A program made the position numbers and the translations under genes. 64,000 nt of DNA from Lota lota. Its lineage: Eukaryota > Chordata > Actinopteri > Gadiformes > Lotidae. The notes beneath the pieces are model-generated. The model saw only the letters and a program-made list of their open reading frames with translations, made no database searches and was not told the origin of the DNA. The DNA is taken from positions 1,228,501-1,292,500 of the forward strand of contig JACYXH010000090.1 of the NCBI GenBank assembly GCA_026745465.1, read 5' to 3'. Each line of letters opens with the position of its first letter. Within the stretch, counting starts at the first letter, position 1. Of the stretch, positions 1 to 64,000 are shown piece by piece.

Positions 1-1
1 A

Positions 2-67
2 GCACGAGAAGACACCAGTGCTGACGCTCCAGCAGCAAAGGCTGTCAAGGCCGAAAATGGATCTTAG
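2..67 (+). CDS. ssb: C-terminal codons of probable ssb (La ribonucleoprotein), partial
   Basis: The plus strand is open from base 2 and reads AREDTSADAPAAKAVKAENG, then Ser and a TAG stop at 65-67. The Lys/Ala-rich tail ending KAVKAENGS resembles the C-terminus of vertebrate La protein (human ends in a KQQKTENG-type tail). La binds the 3' oligo-U of new RNA polymerase III transcripts. In human, SSB lies just before METTL5, in convergent orientation, exactly as here. Only 22 codons are visible and they are low-complexity, so the call rests largely on synteny; the start of this exon lies outside the window. Confidence 0.6.
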   Translation, partial: AREDTSADAPAAKAVKAENGS

Positions 68-104
68 TTTCCACGCTACTAGAACTACAATTTTCTTTTG
101 TACA

Positions 105-110
105 TTTATT
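105..110 (-). terminator. mettl5: mettl5 poly(A) signal
   Basis: The plus-strand tttatt at 105-110 reads AATAAA on the minus strand, about 44 nt after the mettl5 stop codon. It would give a very short 3' UTR. Confidence 0.5.
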
Positions 111-153
111 AGCGATACAAAAACAGCAGTTCTCAAATCCATTCCGGCAACCA

Positions 154-43970
<43,817 letters not shown>

Positions 43971-44216
43971 GATCCCCTCCCCCCTACCACCACCACCACC
44001 ACCACCACCCGCTCTCCACCCTTCCTCCGCCCCCTCACACCACCACGTCCACCAACCAATCACGGACCCCCCTGATGAAGAACAGTTGCGATGGCGTGTG
44101 TCTGCCTCAGTTGAAATATTTGGGTATCTTTATGACGTGATAAACACTAAACATGCAGAGTGGCGGCCTTGGTTTATGTGAAGCTACATGTACAATCACG
44201 CCTCAAGACTAACAAG

Positions 44217-44254
<38 letters not shown>

Positions 44255-44770
44255 TGGGCGTGTTTTAAGTGATTTTCCGTGTGGTTTTAAAATGGGGGAG
44301 ATGTAGAGGACGGCAAGTTTAAAGTTAAAGCACAACTTGGCCCAGAAGATGATATTGGTTTGGAAGAGGCTTTTAAAGCCCATAATACGTTATCTTCCCC
44401 CCTCAAAAACATTTAAAAAAAATAAACAGATTAATTCCCCTGTAAAGTAAGAGTATTTAGTAATTATTAATTATAATGCATATCATCCCAGTTCTATCTG
44501 ATCTGATTTCTCCTCTGCTGTGCTGGCGAGGGTTTGCAGTGTGGTGGCGTTATCACAGTGTGCGCTTGTTGTGTTTGTCTGGATGTAACAGACACGTGCC
44601 CTCTTCAACACCAGAGTCCATGCAGTCGTGCGAATGCTCCTTCGATGGGGCTGTTTGAAATCCATCCTCAGGAATAGTTTCTCTTTTTTGGACGGGGGTT
44701 GTTGACTTTTTTTGCTGGTTAAAATTACTAGGTTCTAGATATTTAAATAAATGCTGCTGCTCATTGTTCA
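43971..44770 (+). other. ubr3: ubr3 3' UTR with two poly(A) signals
   Basis: No coding sequence follows the stop. It contains a (CAC)n stretch (43987-44010), a (TG)n tract (about 44217-44249), and AATAAA at 44421-44426 and 44746-44751. The second is followed within 50 nt by a T/GT-rich element, so a UTR of about 0.8 kb is likely. Confidence 0.6.
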
Positions 44771-45802
44771 TCTCATTTGACCTTTCTTTTGTGTATTGAA
44801 TATTTTTTTAGCTACGTTTTCATATGAGTTTATATTGGACGGGAACGTTGACTCAAGTCCACTTTAATATTTACGAAGGCGTGCGGGCATATTTTTTCTT
44901 CCTGCATTAATTTCAGTCCTCTGTCCTGCCATCCAGTGACAGTGACTTAGTTATTTGAGTGCGTTGTCATGGCAACGACGGGTCAGGGTGAATAATGCCC
45001 GCCCCCATACTCTCCCCCCTAAATATAGTTTTTCAATATCAAGGTGAAGAACTATTTTGTTTGGTAGGCAGTAAAATTGTTGTTCGTTATTTTGGGTTCA
45101 CGGGATGACATTGGTATCTTCAAACCGTAGCCCATTGTTTACTCCTGATATCTTCTGGTGTAACGCTAGTTCTCTGTTCAGTCAAAGGGATCAGAAGGTT
45201 GAGACCAATAGTTGATCTAATTAGGCTGGTAGCTCCAGCTACCGTCAGCGTTCTGTCACCAGACGAAAAACTAAGTCTCAATTATGTTATTACTGATCAT
45301 CGTCCCCCTTTTACACGATTCGGAAGATGATTTCACCTTCTTTCTTTATTTTTATTTTTAAAGTTGAACGTAAATTCAACAAATGCTTCGTTCAGCACCC
45401 TTCAGATCACCAAACGTTGGCTTTTCCATCTTGCTCTGGTCGTGACACAACGAGTCTTTATTAAAACCGCTTGATATTCGAAATGCCATCTTTTTTTTTC
45501 CTTCAGGGAGGGCACTTATCCAGTTGTGCCGCTATATGAATGCCCCCGTTTTAGAGTCCAAACAGCCCACTGAGTCCCTAGTGATAGCCCCCGGACACAG
45601 GCTTTCTGACTGCTTGTCCCCGTGGCCAACCATCTAGGACCACAAGGAAGACGTTGACATTTAAACTAGTTCCTCTTCCGTTTATTTCATGCATGCTGCC
45701 TATTTGTCCCCCTACGCTCTTATTTTGAAGTAGGCGCCCCACTTGTACGTATACACGACCGCTATAGAGGAGTAAAATGGGTGTTAAATTCAAACTGAAG
45801 GC

Positions 45803-45955
<153 letters not shown>

Positions 45956-46477
45956 GGTGTGGGTGTGTTCTCCTGTGTGAATGAAGAGAGAATACAGTAC
46001 ATTACTGTAGGTGCTGACTCAAACTATCTGAGTTTGTTAAAAAAAAGTGTGACTTGGACATTTAATGCAAAATGTAACATATGTGAATAAATTATACACA
46101 CACTGAATTGCGTAAATTATTTATATTTATAATTTTCTTACTATAAATCAACACATGCCGTAACCGTCATTTTCTCAGATTGTGTTGGCCTTCAAGTCAA
46201 CAAGATGGTTAATAGTTCAAGTTTCATTTATATAGGCTGATTTATTTTTTGCTTACGGTATGCCCCTTTATTACATAAATATTAATATAATTACTTTTAT
46301 TTAAATATAACTTTTTAAACAAGGATTACAACGTGCTTTACAAAGAATAAAACAGACATGATGTGCCCACATTAAAATATTAGTATACTAATACTAGCCA
46401 TGCACTACGGAGAAATGTCCAATCTATGGAAATTACCCAAAAATGCAGCCTAGTATCCAGCCTGTGATACACGCTGT

Positions 46478-46545
46478 GACCACTAGGGGTCTCTGATGGG
46501 TCTACTCCACCGTATGATACGCTCTGTGACCACCAGGGGTCGCTG
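46478..46545 (+). promoter_or_regulatory. Pair of CTCF-like motifs in tandem
   Basis: gaccactaggggtctctg (46478-46495) and gaccaccaggggtcgctg (46528-46545) lie in a ~50-bp direct repeat, same orientation. Both resemble the CTCF core CCASYAGRKGGC. Binding is not shown. Confidence 0.4.
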
Positions 46546-48022
46546 ATGGAAGAACATGCCGCAAGAGGGAAGCCTGGCGTTGTAATTATGTACCAAGAAG
46601 AGAGAACAGTAGCGGCTTCTGTTACGCAGCTTCAATGTTGACTTAGCGGATGGAAGAACAAAACCCAGCGCAAAACTCACAATTACTACAAACGCATACA
46701 TTCATTTTATATTCAAATTGAATGGATGTTAGGTACGATAAACCCAACCCTGAAACACGCCTGGTAGCTGGCGTGATAATTGGGGCAATGTTTCATGAGC
46801 AAGAGAGGCCCATGGGGCCAACAAAGACTTAGTTTCGTGCCATGTCTAATTAGGAAGAACATGTAGGTCATGCAGTAAATACCCGCGGTGGAAGTTTCCT
46901 TGCCATAAAACCAAGCAAAACGTTTTGCATATATTCTATACACTCCGAGATGCTGTTGTTACAGGCGATTCTCCAAAAGGTGAATTCAAGCAGGCCACCT
47001 GCAGTGAACGCTGGTAAGCCCAACACAACAATAACGTTATCTCTCTTAAGTAGACAGAAAGTGTCATTTTAGAAGTAGTTGTTGGTGTTCACGATCGTGA
47101 ACGACACTCAGAGGTCATATCAGATGACTGTTAATTATTCACTCTTCCTCGGGGAGCAGGGAAATCAGTTCGGATATGTTGCTATGGACGGTAAGCACTA
47201 GTTAAAGAAATGTATTGTTCAAAATTGTAACTAAAGACGATTCATTTGCCCAGTTCCGCAAGGGAGTGAGTGATCTATGGCGTTGAAATAACCTACATGG
47301 TCCATGTGGACCCACCATTGAGCCTACACGTTTTCAAGAGACTTCATTTTTCACGTTACATATTCTACAGGTAGAGGTGGACATACGGACTCAGCAAAGA
47401 CAGGGTAGGAATATTTTATTCCCTTTAATCTAACTATCTATATATCTCTTACATGTATAGGGTGGACGATGTGCAGGTTTAATGGTTTGCAATGGTCAGC
47501 AAATTCACTTCTACCTCAAATGAGGTAGAAGTGAGTAGAAGGTCTCCAACTGAGCATAAATTCAAATTAGGAAGAACAAATAAGCCATAAGTTTATACGT
47601 TCCATAAAAGATGGTATAATCATAAGATACTATTTTACAATACTACTATTCTTAATATTTAGCCTCTAAATGATAATAACCACTGCCCAATGAAATCAAA
47701 AACATTGGTGGGCCCAAATGGGATTACAATTTTGACACTTTTATTTTACTAGACTGCAAGAATGCAATTTGGCTTCAGAGTAAATTGTTGATGAATAGAC
47801 AAAATAGACAATTGCAAACAGCTACATTGGGTAAATAACAGTTGCAATGCTTATTTCAGCCCACCTGCTCAAATAGTGATTGGGACTATAATTGTAATTT
47901 ATTCCGATTTGTTTACCCTTAAACACAGTTCAAACATATATTTACACAACAAAAGGTTTACACTTGGCAAATTAAATTACTTTCTTTTTCGAAAGGCACA
48001 ACACATCTGTCTTTATGACACC

Positions 48023-48124
<102 letters not shown>

Positions 48125-48274
48125 AACAACAGAGCAGACACACCCCTCCCCCTACACACCTCTATATACCCAATGAACAACTGTTCATTGGAAGCACTGT
48201 TTTATTATTACATATTTGCGGTGGCAAAGCTTTGATTAACGCAGCTGGCTGTGGTTGTGACTTTCAATTCTTAA

Positions 48275-48384
<110 letters not shown>

Positions 48385-51300
48385 GGGCGACCTAGTTATT
48401 ATTATTATTATTTATTATTGTGTGTTGTTTGTGCCTACTGCTCAGGCCAGAGGAGGAAAGCTCGGAAAGCCAGGAGTACTTCCATCTACATGGCAGGATC
48501 TGGTGAGGAATGAGAAGCCATGCGACGACCACTCACACGCTGTAACAGTCACGCATGCAGCCATCTCACATCGGTAGACACTCGTAATCTCACATCCATT
48601 AAGTCAACTTTGACCTTTACGCAGACACAGAGTGTGGCGGTTGAATTAAACGGTTGTCAGTTCTCCGACCTTTATGGAGAAAGGATCGTCTTCTTCTTTG
48701 ATGACGTGACCTTACCACGCCATTCCAGCTCTGAATCGAACACACATCTGTACAAAAAAAAAAAAAACAGTTGAGATTAATAAACTAGGCTAGGGGCTCA
48801 TTTATCAACGATTGTCTCTTAAAGTTGTGCTGCTGTGCACACAGCTAAGATTGGGGATTTGAATTGAGCTAAATCTGCACATTTCTACTGTGCTGTCCCC
48901 GTCTCTGTGTTTCTCTTTGCAAAGCTTTGGTTAACACAGTGCGAGGGAGAACAGGGAAACAGTGTTAATGGCCGGGGGGCTGTTTGCTATTGCAGCGTAA
49001 AGCACTTCATATCCCCTTAGCAAGGATTACAGCTGAAAGTCTCCTTACCACAGAGCTACCGCTGGGATTTAGCCCTCTTGAGTTCACCGGGAGAGTTGGC
49101 ATGGGAGAATGTTTGGGGGCTCTAGGGAAGCAGAAAATTAGATTACCAGACTTGCACCTTATTTCCAACGGGCGGCTCTAGCATCGTCGCACTGAACTGT
49201 CAAATTGGATTGACAACTGTTGTCATTTGACACAGTTGTCCGATTGAATGCTATTGATTAGTGCCTTTCAGTGCCATGGCGGATGCTAACATGTGCGTTA
49301 ACATTTATTCTTGCCAACCTCGTGTATATTTTATTGTATCAGAGGGTATACACATTTTTGTGCAGGCGCCGAAGTGAGGTCATAGTGCATGGAAGAGTAG
49401 GGCCCCCGCTGCTCCCAAGGTGTTTATTTCACCAATAAAAACAAGATCCCTGTTTTCGTCCCCGTGGATCTTCGTCCAGAACCTGACAAAGCACATTTAA
49501 AGTGTGCTTTGTTGTATAACGTGTTTGTTTGTTTCTCAGCGCAAAGAAACCGTGCCTGTTCTGTTCTCCACACACATACTGTACCAGAGTAGGCTAATCT
49601 ATTCATCCTGCTTGAGAAGTATGCACGTTCTCAGCGGCTTCCCCACTGAAACACACGACCACTGAACAGCAGTACAAAGTGCAAACACAAGCCCCTGCGA
49701 GTCCCCTGTCGCCGCGCGGGGCAGACAAAGGGTAACCCGAGCGATGCCATCACGGAGAGGCGGTGTCCTGTTCTGCAGAAACCATGGCCCGCGAACTCGC
49801 TATTAATATAACCACCGACTGCGGTCACAAAGGGGTCCGGTACCTTGGAACGTTTCACCTTCAACGCGCGAACATCACAGCCCATGGGTCACAAAATAAA
49901 CACTGACAATAGGCGATGTGTTGCTGTTGTTGTTTTTATTAGGTTAATTATTCCCGTGTCGACAGCACTAGTGTACACGTAGAAGACGCACAGGTTTTAG
50001 CAAAGCTGTCTAGTTATCTGAAGTGTGTGCGTGTGTGTGTGTGGGGGGGGGGGGACGGCTGTCTTTCTTTTAGATTAGACCCCCTGGGATGAGCAAGGCG
50101 CAGGCATCAAAACATCTCCTCCTTCGTTGCCCTGACAGAATAACGGCGTGTTATTTTATCGACGGCCATGGGGGGAACACAGGCCCACGCTTTGTTCGGT
50201 GTGTTGGTGACCAGGCTCAGGAACCAACGATGTAGAAGGTCAACCAGGCTCTGTGTCATGTGTTGGACCTGAGTCTGCAGTGACAGACCGTGACGGCTCA
50301 CACACTGCATGTGTTCACCGTGCAGTGCAGAGCGAGCTGGATTTAGGTATTATAAATATACCTTTTTTTATTCTAAAGGTTTTACAAAATCGTGTCAACC
50401 TCTCACTTGTAGACAATCTTTCAGTTGTGCTTTAGCACCCGACCGACAAAACGACGACAACAGCTGAAGTTGTGGAGCTCAGCTAAAGTAGCAACAGTTG
50501 TTTACAGAGCGTAAGGCAGGAGGATGTGTGAGTGTGTATGGGGGGGGGGGGGCATGTGACCTAGTAACCATCATACACTTCCTGGTTACCGGTGAGTAAC
50601 CTGAGATGCTTAATATCAGCCACCATTATGAGTGGATCATCTGCTGCCTGAATATTTAAAAGTAGATCACATTACAGCTAAGCAGCTGATGAATTATGAA
50701 TCGCATTTGATTAGTATAATTTGGTCAGGCGACGTGTGTGAGTGTGTGACAGTGTATAGGTATAGGTATAGGACAGACTTTCCCAGACGGGGATCGGATC
50801 AGCAGTCATCACAGGTATGTCTGAACTCTGGCGTTCTGATCTTCGTGATTCTCCGATTGCAAACGGATGGTTCGTTCATTTTGTTCACTCTGTTTTTGTT
50901 ATACTTTTTTTGCAGTTCACAGTTATGATTATGAAATGTGTTGCTGGGTGTTTGGATGCTGTCTGTTGACTAAATATTATAGGATGCAGACAGCTGTGTG
51001 TTCACTCATGTAGTTACAGAACTCGTGGTTTTTTCTCTATTTAATTTATTTCCTGCATTTGTCAAATGCACCATACAACACAGAGCAGTTCTGCAATGAC
51101 ATTCCAAGGAGAGAAGGATAGAAGATACAGATGGTTAAACACAACAGACAGCATTGATAGGATTATTAAGTGCGACCATCTTAAAAGCTGATAGCGCTGT
51201 TCGTTCCACACTAAGACCTTAGAGTTTTCCAACACAGGACTCAGTAGATTCTTATGCTAGTATCTTCTGGTGTCCACCTGGTAGAGGTGAACAGCTGCTG

Positions 51301-52087
51301 CAGCAATATGAGCCCGGGCCGATGGTGCTGGCGTCTTGACAACAGGTGACTTGCTAGTGAACTGTGTATTCATGGACCACAGCTATCAGGCATGGAAATA
51401 CTCAATAGAATTGAATTAGTAGGGGGCATTTCTTTATTTATCTTTTCTTTGGAATGACCAATAATACATTCTGCAACTGTGGATAATATGACATGGTCCA
51501 TAACCATGCTTATTGATTTTTCCTCCGTTTACTGAAATGTGTTTTGAAGGGCATGCTAAAGGGCATGGCCTGGTATCTTTCACCCGGGCGTTGTGTTAAG
51601 TAAAGGAAAAATCCATCTTCACTTGGCTCATTCCTCTAAAGACTCGCACAACAATTCATTCATTCTCCCCTCGCAGGTGAAATCCTTGAGGGTTAGGTAA
51701 TATCAGTCACATTCTTTACATCAATCTACGAGATCCTGAACAACGTGTTCGCTCAAGGTCGTTCAACCTCGGCGATGCGTGACACATTTATGACGAAGCC
51801 AAAGACCCGGGGGGGGGGGGGGGGGGGGGGGAGGGGGGTTGTCTCTCTCGCTCATGTTTATTCCTCATACATATATATATCATCATCATTTTATGATGAA
51901 AATGGGATGCACGTCGCCCCATAGATCACTGCTACTTCCCCATCGATCACGGGCCTATAATCACAACCTGCTCTGTTTTGACGTCTCCCATCGCTACGCA
52001 CGGCCGGTCTCACAGCCGTCCCACAGAACCCGGGCCTCCGCGGTGGAACGCCAGCCATGGGACGTTTTAACATGAATCCAAAGCACT

Positions 52088-52266
52088 TTTGACGCATTTG
52101 TATGGGCTCTTGTACCTTGCGGACGGGAGAGGACTGGGGCCGTGGCCTGAAAGAGAGCAGACATGTAGTATTTAATATTAGACCGCAGGACCGGGCATCC
52201 AACCTGCGTCGCTGCAAGGAGTGTCGCCTACACGTTTAGTGGGTTGTTGAGCCACTGAGCTGCCCC
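52088..52266 (+). repeat. Degenerate dispersed fish repeat
   Basis: tttgtatgggctcttgtacc and ggacgggagaggactgggg align by eye with 43340-43445; the distal end reads gagccactgagctgcccc. Confidence 0.45.
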
Positions 52267-52440
52267 AATACAAATGACGTGGACAACATGTGAAATGTGT
52301 ACTATTTATAACCCTCTGTTACAAAGAGCACGCCGTTATAGGGTGACAACGCAGCACGGCACCATTAATACGATTCAGTGGCTCAGGTGTGCTATGTGTG
52401 TGTGTGTGTGGGGGGGGGGGGGGTGTTGACACACTGTAGA

Positions 52441-52704
52441 GAGAGAGCAAGAGAGAGCGAGAGAGAGCTCCTCCTGAGGGTTAATCTCTGTCCAATCCCA
52501 TTGATCTTCTTAGTGGACGAGTGACAAGTTCGCCCAGTGTAGATGCTTCTATCGTTTGTCTATCCTGTGTGAAGCACCACTTGTTACTCTTGCTGTCATT
52601 GGGAGAGCACTGCCGGAGCCCTGAGTGTTGTGTTGCCACTGGAGTCGTAATGTTAGGCTCACCTGAGACTCCTTAGCTGTAGGTCATTTGGCCTCCGGCT
52701 CACC
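52441..52704 (+). promoter_or_regulatory. myo3b: Candidate myo3b promoter / 5' UTR
   Basis: Lies directly upstream of the proposed ATG. It contains a CCAAT box within gtccaatccc (about 52490) and ggttaatctc just before it, a TAATC core of the type bound by OTX/CRX factors, which would suit a photoreceptor gene. The motifs are short; the assignment is inference. Confidence 0.3.
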
Positions 52705-59937
<7,233 letters not shown>

Positions 59938-60269
59938 TGAGTCCACCAGGGGGCGCTGCTAGCACACACTTGGCGGAGCCGTAGCCCGCTGGGTTCAGGA
60001 GGGCCATGGTTGAATGGATCGGTCCACCGCAGTGGAGAGAAGAAGAAATACTATCCAGATACGCCGCGTGTCGGTGTCTTCGCGGGGTGGCTACGCCGCC
60101 TGACGTTGGAACTGAAAACGCAATGATTCAGCAGAAGTCGGTTGATTGTGTCCACCTCAAAAATTAATTCTGGAAATTCCAGAATTGTTATTGATAACAA
60201 ATGATGATTTCTACCTGTAAAATTAAGCCAAAAGAAATACTTAAAAACACAGATACCTGCCCAATGTTT

Positions 60270-60376
<107 letters not shown>

Positions 60377-62649
60377 CTTGCACGCCTGTGCATGCACGTG
60401 GGTGTGCGTGCGCGCCTCTGCATGCGCGTGTGTGTGTGTGTGCGTGTGCGTGTGGTTCACCATCTGCTCCGCTGTGCAATCATCTCCCAGATAGCTGCTG
60501 AAGATGATCGTTTGCTCCTGTCTGTTGATTGCGCGATTAGCATCGGTGATTAGCGGCATTCACGCTGAGATGAAACTGCCGCTCGCCAGCCCACCAGCCA
60601 CAATGTTATCTGGTCCCCACCGAGGGTGGGGGTGGGGGGCGGCGGGGGGGGGGGCTTGTATCACAGTCGCCTCAGAGGCCACAGCAGCACTTTAGGCACA
60701 ATAGACTCCACCAGGAAGGTAAACTGGGTCACAGCCATTACGGAGTATCAAAAGAAGCCCTAGCATCTCAGTGTGGCCCAGAGAAACACGTTCACCTCTT
60801 CAGTCGGCTGCCTGCATTTCTGCATGTAGTGCGTTTATGGCAAAGGAAGTGTTAAACCATAGAATATCAACATTTGTGATGATGCGGTCTGAAGCCCTTG
60901 TGTGTGCGGGCCGTCGCTGAGTGGCGAGGCAGGAAGTGTCCCTTGTCCAACATTTAGCCGTTGCTATGGGAACAGAGGACATGACATCCTCTCATCCGCG
61001 CATACTCCCTCTTGTCTTTTAATGACTTTTAATTAATTTAGGCTTTCATAGATTTGACTGTGGGATTGGCCCGTGTTGCCTGCGTGAATGTGAGTCATAT
61101 TTCAGATGGACATTATCGAGTCCCCCCCCCCCCCCCCCCCCGCACTATAAATGGTGTGGATTCGGGACCTTACTCCTGGCATGTACCAAAATAAATCACA
61201 GCGGGGGTGTTTTGAACCGTGAAATGATTCTGTTAACATGTCATTTAGATACAGTACAGTCAGAAACCGTGAGGAAACGCCCTGCTGGATTTGTGCTTGT
61301 TTCCGTTCACGGCGAAAAGTGATGTTGTGTGATTTAGTGGCTTTAACTAATCTTAACCTTTGCTTATTTTACTATGCAAATGGGGCACCACATCCGCTAG
61401 GAAGAATATAACTAATGTTAGATATTAGATTAAACTATTAAGATGAGGTAACCTAGCCAATTTAACGGACACCATCACACATGTTCTGTATGATGGTCAC
61501 AGGACTATTTTATGACCCCCACTATAGCTGGGAGGGGAAGGCCGGAGGTAGAGAAACAAAGGGGGATGTTTAGCACGAAACAGAGGCACTATAGATCTCA
61601 AATAGGATCAAAGAAACACTTCATGCTTGTTCGTCACATGTCCTTTTCCTTCTTGTTTTTCACAGTCCCATGTGGTTGTTCATAATCCTTTTGAGGATGA
61701 AGTAAACATACATGTATTTGTATGTGTAATTGTATGTATGGAGGGTTTGCATCTCAGCAATGCATGGAAGAGGGGTCTGGAAGATGACCCTGTCCTAAAT
61801 GGTGTATGGTTCGTATCATCAGGAGGTAGAAATGAGTGTGTCTTGTGGTTAAAGCCATGTCTTTAGGCTCCATTCGGTCAGTGTGGTGAACAGCGTTTAT
61901 CTTTGGGACGCGAGGATGTGGTTGACGGTATGCTGGTTGTGTGCCATCAACCAGTGTGTTATCCAAAGCAGCATAGCCTGGTACGGCTACAGCGGGGAAA
62001 AAGTAGTCCCACCTTTTGTGCGCGCTACGCGAACGCCGTCACGAAGGTGATACTCGCGATGAGGCAGCTGTCAAACACGCTGCGTGGTCTCTGAAGCGCC
62101 AGGGGTGCGTCTCGTCGTCCCTAACGACGGCATGTTGGACAACGCTGTGTCCTCTAAAGGTTGAACGTTTCACAAGCTATTAGCCACGGGGATTAGCCTG
62201 ATGAATTATTGCCCTTGGTTACTATGTATGTAACCTATGTTTCGTAGAGACACAGCAACTTGCTTTATGTATTCACGCTATTACAATTGTTCACCATTGA
62301 GGCCAAGACAGGGTTTCGCGGTTCAAGATGATTAATTGTGCGTTGTACTTCACTTTGTATGATTATAAAGAGCTTATATTCTTTTCCGTTGAAAGACTCC
62401 ACTACATAACAACGGAGGGACCAGTAGAGTAACCGTTGTCCTTAGACGTGTTGGGATGTAATAGTTACGAGGCTTTCCAACTCTGCAGACTCTTTCTCCG
62501 GAGAGTGTCAAGCACCGAGACACTTAGCCTCCCCGCAAGGTACTTTAGGACTTTTATACGGTACCCCCAATACGAGGTGTCCCCTGGAGCCTCCTCTTTA
62601 CCGCCACCTCTAATAGCAGCGGGACCCTCAACACCCGGACCTGAGCCAG

Positions 62650-62722
62650 AGAAGTGATCCGGTCCCAGAGAAGTGATCCGGTCCCAGAGAAGTGATCCGG
62701 TCCCAGAGAAGTGATCCGGTCC
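62650..62722 (+). repeat. 19-bp tandem repeat (about four copies)
   Basis: The unit gaagtgatccggtcccaga is repeated almost perfectly. Confidence 0.93.
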
Positions 62723-64000
62723 CACCTGGGGGACTGGATCACTATGACCCCTACGGCCGGGTCTGCTGCAGGAGGTGAAACCACCCAAAACGGGGTTGTG
62801 TGTTATAGGTTGTAGGTTGGTATGCTGATGATTGACATTGTGCTGCGTATGACAGCAGCATGCGGAAAGAGGTTGATGGAGCGAAGGAAAAGGTTAAAGC
62901 TGTAAAATCATAAACTCTGATGAATTATGCAAACGCACAAAGACAATAATGCTCTTGGAATGTTGAATATGCACGGGAAGGTTAATTGCATGGGCCAATG
63001 TTTTCTGCACACCACACTCCCAATCTGACACACTTCGTGTGTGTGTGTGTGTGTACACAATGAGTGTGAAGGTTACATATAATTGACATAGATGTCCAGT
63101 TTAGTTTTTGTTTCTTCACTGGCCACATCCTTCAGGATGCATTCGTGGAGATCCTGAAATCAGGAGCCGGTCGAGGTAGATGATGGCTTGTCAAGGACTC
63201 GGAGGCTTATTAGAGCGCGTGCTGGTTGGCTGGAATCCAGGCCATTGTTCTGGGGAGGGATTATTCTCCAGTTGGTCGTCAATACCGCGGGGAGACGGTG
63301 GCGGTCGGAGAAGACATGAAGGCGTCGGCACATTGTAGTTTGAGCTCCTTCCACTAGGAGACTTCACTTGTGCACCCGGAAGTCCTAGCAGGTTGCAGTG
63401 TACAACAGCGTTTGTTGTTACAAGATAAAGGTGGTTTAATAACTCTATCTGTCATGCAGTTGGATCTTCCACAGCAGTATGCAGTGTGTATGTGTGCATG
63501 CGTTTGTTCGTGTGTGCATAGGTGTGAATTTGTATTTATGCAGCTGTGTATGTGCATCTCTGTGTGGATGGTGTGTGTGTGTGCGTGCATTTGGATGAGT
63601 GTGTGTGTGTGTGTGTGATGAGGATGAGCTGATGTTTTTACTGCCATGATGGATGAGTCCACATGTTTAGCAGACGCTCTGTTAGCTGAAGTCTTTATTT
63701 TGCTTCCCTATATTTGACTTCTTAGAGAATCTCTGAAGGCCTTACCATCTCCGATCAACTGCCTGCTGATTGGACAGCACAATCTTGGTTTTATTTTGAA
63801 AAAAGATCTACGGCAAAATAATACATACATAATACACATTACTGAATAATAATAGGATATCTTTCCGATAACCTTACTAAGCTCTAAACTTTGTGTCCTG
63901 GTGTTGAACTCACGAAAAGCTGTGTAGAGCAGTTCAAACACACTCGAGCTGAGCTTGTCTTGCAGTGAGAGGAACGGCTGCCTACCTAAATCACTCCACC

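Noticed and set aside
47521..47533. let-7-like microRNA
   Set aside because: Only the first eight bases resemble let-7 and the foldback is 28 nt with a 2-nt loop, too small for a precursor.
61741..62094. Possible retroelement fragment in myo3b intron 7
   Set aside because: No reverse transcriptase, integrase or terminal repeat signature could be read; ORFs are short and unlinked.
62436..62788. ORFs on both strands around 62.5 kb as the next myo3b exon
   Set aside because: Neither matches the expected kinase continuation (NPPPTLL...), and the 19-bp repeat explains part of them.

Overview
This is vertebrate nuclear DNA, almost certainly from a teleost fish. Genes are split into short exons with GT-AG (and two GC-AG) introns, intergenic space is small, and fish-type tRNA-derived SINEs are present. 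The density of long (CA)n/(TG)n/(CT)n microsatellites, poly-G/C runs and minisatellites is extreme. Cod-like fishes (Gadiformes) are known for such a load, so a gadiform is my best guess (inference; no species marker was seen).

Layout. (1) 1-~480: the last coding codons and 3' UTR of a plus-strand gene whose C-terminus and position fit ssb (La protein). (2) 154-1566, minus strand: a complete 7-exon mettl5 (206 aa; 18S rRNA m6A methyltransferase), tail to tail with ssb. (3) 1567-2116: a compact divergent promoter region. (4) 2117-43970, plus strand: a complete ubr3 gene, 39 coding exons and 1,878 aa with every splice phase matching. It carries a UBR box (exons 1-2), a split RING-H2 (exons 25-28) and a cysteine-rich C-terminal domain (exons 37-38). 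(5) ~43971-52704: the ubr3 3' UTR and a gene-poor intergenic region with microsatellites, two CTCF-like motifs and small hairpins. (6) 52705-beyond 64000, plus strand: the first seven coding exons of myo3b, giving most of its N-terminal Ste20-like kinase domain. The motor-domain exons lie outside the window. The order SSB-METTL5-UBR3-MYO3B is the same as on human chromosome 2q31.

The genes are ordinary, conserved vertebrate genes; I see no new protein system. The unusual content is at the exon-intron junctions of ubr3 and myo3b. One minisatellite (~20 copies, 24577-25447) repeats the 3' splice site of ubr3 exon 26, with the real acceptor in the last unit. Another (15793-16260) repeats the end and donor of exon 22. 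The 3' end of exon 20 is duplicated into its intron with a SINE inserted into the copy. A GCG/poly-Ala expansion replaces a conserved segment in exon 23. In myo3b intron 3 a SINE has had its interior amplified into a ~1-kb minisatellite. Several microsatellites have become the polypyrimidine tracts of real exons.

Exon boundaries were set by reading translations across splice sites and comparing with the remembered human proteins. No alignment or transcript data were available.
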